NCBI GenBank assembly: GCA_023433505.1
Contig: JAEZCO010000065.1
Location: 62,001-126,000, forward strand
Direction: 5' to 3'
DNA length: 64,000 nt
Origin: Bacillota bacterium
GTDB lineage: Bacteria; Bacillota; Clostridia; Acetivibrionales; DTU013
The notes beneath the pieces were generated by a model, which saw nothing but the letters and a program-made list of their open reading frames with translations, was not told the DNA's origin and did no database searches. Below are positions 61,657-64,000 of this stretch, piece by piece; the stretch's first letter is position 1, and every line of letters starts with the position of its first letter. A program made the translations under genes and the position numbers.

Positions 61657-63123
61657 TTAACGAAGGAATTTATCCTGAATATAGAGGTATTCTTCATATT
61701 TTTCCCGGTAGGCGCAAACCGATTTGGGGACCGGGTCAAAGACCTTCGCTGTCCCGGCCTTACCGTCGACCGCGGACGGATCGCTGAAAACGCCGCATCC
61801 CAGCCCTGCAAGGATAGCCGCGCCAACATTGGCCGTTTCACAGGTCGCTGATGTTTTGACCGTCTTTCCCGTTATATCCGATAGGATCCGGCACCATATA
61901 TCGCTTTTAGCTCCGCCGCCAAACAGCCGGAGCTCGCTTACCGGCCGGTATAATTCCTGCATAGCCTCAATGTTGGCTTTTACCTGATAGGCAACGCCTT
62001 CAAAAACACTTTTGACTATATGACTTGCATCCGTCGACAGGGTAATCCCGTAAAAAGAACCCTGCGTATTGCTTTTCCAATAAGGCGAGCCTGAACCTGC
62101 CAAATGCGGAAAGAAAAATACATCGTTCGTTTCGCCTTCGCACTGCAGCGCCAACCGGTCGAGGTCCCTATAGCTTTTATTGCTAAACAGGGTTTCCTTT
62201 AACCACCTCATGCTTGCGCCCGCCGTCAAAACACAGCCTTCAATCACCCATTCATTTTTAAAGAGATAGGAAAAGCAGGGCACTCGCATATTGCTGTCAA
62301 TCACAGGTTTGTGACATTTTTGTTCAATCGCCGAAGCCGTCCCGAGAGACACGGTTGAGATCATTTCACCGATTCCGGCGCCCAGCGCGGCACATTTCTG
62401 ATCCTGCCCGCCTAATGCTACAACAACCTTCGCAGGGAGCCCCAGCTCATTTGCCACCTCTTTTGACAAATAGCCGACGGGACTGCCGCTCCACTTGATC
62501 TCCGGCAGCTTGGCTTCGTCTATTCCGTATTCTTCCAGCAGTCTGGGAGACCAGCCCTGCTTCGAAATGTCGTACAGCAAAGTTCCGGAGGCCATGGAAT
62601 GATCCGTAAAGCATTCTCCGCAAAGCCTTGCCGTTATGTAATCCAACGCCATCAAGAACTTGTGCGTCCGGTTGTACAGCTCTTTCTCATTTTCCCTCAG
62701 CCACAATAGTTTAGGCAGTACATAGCCCTCGCTTGCCCGTTTGCCTGTGATGCTGAAAATTTCAGGCTCACCGAATCTGCCCAGGATGCCATCCCTTTGA
62801 TTTGCCGCCCGGGAATCAAGCCAGCTGATGGCATTCCGTATCGGATTATAGTTCTTGTCCACCGGCACGAAGGCGATTCCCTGCGAGCTGACACTAATGC
62901 CCTTAACCAGGCTGTGGTTTATTTTTGAATTTTGAACCGATTCCTTTATTGCCTGTCTGGCAAGGTCCCACCATAAATTTGCGTCTTGCTCGATCTCTGT
63001 CGGGGAGATCCTTATTAAGGGGTACTCAATGTATGCTTCCCCCAGAACCTCCAAATTCTCATCAAAAACCGCACTTTTGCAGCCTGTAGTCCCAAGATCG
63101 AGCCCAATCAGCACCGCTTCCAC
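61657..63123 (-). CDS. FGGY-family sugar kinase (xylulokinase-like)
   Basis: The kinase phosphorylates a pentulose, hexulose or polyol with ATP. The 488 residues have the N-terminal GLDLGTTGCKSAVFD, SWLDSRAANQRDG with a likely catalytic acid, GGQDQKCAALGAG and the C-terminal LRLFGGGAKSDIW of the FGGY signature. The start is GTG at 63123, with AAGGAGGGATAGC upstream. Overall it is most like XylB, but operon context favours a less common ketose. It follows the LacI-type repressor gene by 37 bases. Confidence 0.93.
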   Translation of the reverse strand: MEAVLIGLDLGTTGCKSAVFDENLEVLGEAYIEYPLIRISPTEIEQDANLWWDLARQAIKESVQNSKINHSLVKGISVSSQGIAFVPVDKNYNPIRNAISWLDSRAANQRDGILGRFGEPEIFSITGKRASEGYVLPKLLWLRENEKELYNRTHKFLMALDYITARLCGECFTDHSMASGTLLYDISKQGWSPRLLEEYGIDEAKLPEIKWSGSPVGYLSKEVANELGLPAKVVVALGGQDQKCAALGAGIGEMISTVSLGTASAIEQKCHKPVIDSNMRVPCFSYLFKNEWVIEGCVLTAGASMRWLKETLFSNKSYRDLDRLALQCEGETNDVFFFPHLAGSGSPYWKSNTQGSFYGITLSTDASHIVKSVFEGVAYQVKANIEAMQELYRPVSELRLFGGGAKSDIWCRILSDITGKTVKTSATCETANVGAAILAGLGCGVFSDPSAVDGKAGTAKVFDPVPKSVCAYREKYEEYLYIQDKFLR

Positions 63124-63160
63124 GCTATCCCTCCTTATAAAAATGAAATGATAAAGCCCT

Positions 63161-64000
63161 TCACTGTACAGCTATACCGGAATTACCCGCTTTGCCCGTA
63201 GTTTCCCTCAGGATCAGTTCGGGCTTCAACGCTACATGCTGGACCACTGCACTGTTGTCTTCAATCTTATCCAATAACATCCGGGAGGCTATACTGCCCA
63301 TATCGTTCACCGGACTTGAAATGGTTGTGAGGGCTTTGGTCAGATAGGATGCAACGTTAATGTTGTCAATGCCTATGATCGACATATCCTCCGGTATCCT
63401 CAAGCCGGACTCCGTCATGGCCCGCATTGCTCCGATCGCAATGCTGTCATAGGAGGCGAATATGGCGGTGGGCAGCTTCTTCAACGCCAGCATTTCCTTC
63501 ATTCTTTTGTATCCGCCTTCTTCAAATCTTTCCGTCCCGACCTTTATAAAATCATTATTTACCGGCAAACCGTTTTTCTTCAACAGGCTGTGAAATGCTT
63601 TCAATCTGGATTCCGACAAGGTTTCGCCGATATAGCCTATTTCTCTGTGCCCAAGCTCCGCCAGATGATGAATGGCCAGAGAAATTCCATACTCTTCGTC
63701 GATTTTTATATAGTCATAATCCTGAAGCTCAACTTCGGTCGCAACCTGGATAATGGGCATGTTGTACTTGCTTTTAAACTCCTTAAGGTCCTTCTCAATC
63801 TTCCTGTCCACGGTGGTAATACAGATGATGCCGCCTACCCCCTTTTTTTCAAAAAGCTTCAGGTAGTAGACCTCGTTTTCATATTTGAAGTCGGTCAGTC
63901 CGATGAGCAGCATATAGCCTTTGGCTTTTAGCCTTACTTCAATGGTATTGACCAGCTGCGCATAATAATTGCTTTTTATCTCCGGGCAGATTATCCCGAT
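63161..64000 (-). CDS. LacI-family transcriptional repressor (5' end outside window)
   Basis: The visible 280 residues are the periplasmic-binding-like effector domain. They begin GIICPEIKSNYYAQLVNTIE and include IAIHHLAELGHREIGYIG, FASYDSIAIGAMRA, DMSIIGIDN and the C-terminal LRETT. The frame is open to the right edge, so the N-terminal HTH and about 55-60 residues lie beyond the window. It precedes the kinase and is the natural regulator of operon C. The near-palindrome at 56851-56866 is a plausible target. The effector is probably the sugar or phosphorylated intermediate. Confidence 0.93.
   Translation of the reverse strand: MGIICPEIKSNYYAQLVNTIEVRLKAKGYMLLIGLTDFKYENEVYYLKLFEKKGVGGIICITTVDRKIEKDLKEFKSKYNMPIIQVATEVELQDYDYIKIDEEYGISLAIHHLAELGHREIGYIGETLSESRLKAFHSLLKKNGLPVNNDFIKVGTERFEEGGYKRMKEMLALKKLPTAIFASYDSIAIGAMRAMTESGLRIPEDMSIIGIDNINVASYLTKALTTISSPVNDMGSIASRMLLDKIEDNSAVVQHVALKPELILRETTGKAGNSGIAVQ

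Noticed and set aside
1..64000. tRNA, rRNA and CRISPR features
   Set aside because: No cloverleaf-like tRNA segment, rRNA sequence or regularly spaced repeat was noticed on either strand by eye.

Overview
The window reads as a chromosomal stretch of a spore-forming, plant- or glycan-degrading member of the Bacillota, most likely Clostridia. The grounds are strong AGGAGG-type ribosome binding sites, several TTG/GTG starts, a Spo0E-like phosphatase, an agr-type peptide signalling locus, YesM/YesN two-component pairs and two LplABC-type sugar importers without their own ATPase. No rRNA, tRNA, CRISPR array or intact transposon was seen.

Layout. Positions 1-2066 hold the 3' part of a YicI-type alpha-xylosidase, followed by a strong terminator and a YesM/YesN sensor-regulator pair (2297-5755). 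Positions 5850-8080 are an AT-rich signalling island: agrB, a membrane protein resembling an AgrC sensor without a kinase, a 42-residue agrD-like peptide gene with serine at the ring position, and a Spo0E-like protein. From 8293 onward everything is on the minus strand.

Operon A (30135 down to 8844): response regulator, histidine kinase, solute-binding lipoprotein, two permeases, a GH38-type mannosidase, a cytoplasmic putative glycosidase of no family I can name, a 1615-residue fusion ending in a GH35 beta-galactosidase, and a secreted multi-discoidin relative of that unnamed glycosidase, closed by a terminator at 8794-8818. A separately promoted MFS transporter (31611-30343) lies just upstream. 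Operon B (46609 down to 31732): membrane-anchored AraC regulator, two permeases, solute-binding lipoprotein, a GH67/GH20-like protein, a GH116 enzyme, a GH-D-like putative glycosidase and a GH36 alpha-galactosidase. An aldose-epimerase-like gene with its own promoter lies upstream.

Operon C (64000 down to 47980): LacI-family repressor (cut by the window edge), FGGY sugar kinase, neutral-ceramidase-like hydrolase, fucose-isomerase-like protein, a GH43-like/DUF4082 protein, then a promoter with an overlapping LacI/CcpA-like operator driving a Gfo/Idh oxidoreductase, a hydroxypyruvate-isomerase-like enzyme, a complete 2-oxoacid dehydrogenase complex (E1 alpha, E1 beta, E2, E3), a short-chain dehydrogenase and a degenerate M24 protein.

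Together the genes suggest an import-first strategy. One secreted discoidin-rich protein works outside the cell, two ABC importers take up oligosaccharides, and a battery of glycosidases without signal peptides trims alpha-xylosyl, galactosyl, mannosyl and beta-glucosyl/xylosyl residues inside. Operon C then appears to convert an unusual sugar through oxidation, isomerisation and phosphorylation to a 2-oxoacid or diketone that the dehydrogenase complex turns into an acyl-CoA. The substrate is not identifiable from sequence alone. The strongest candidates for undescribed biology are the unnamed glycosidase pair, the GH35 fusion, the operon C pathway and the kinase-less agr locus.
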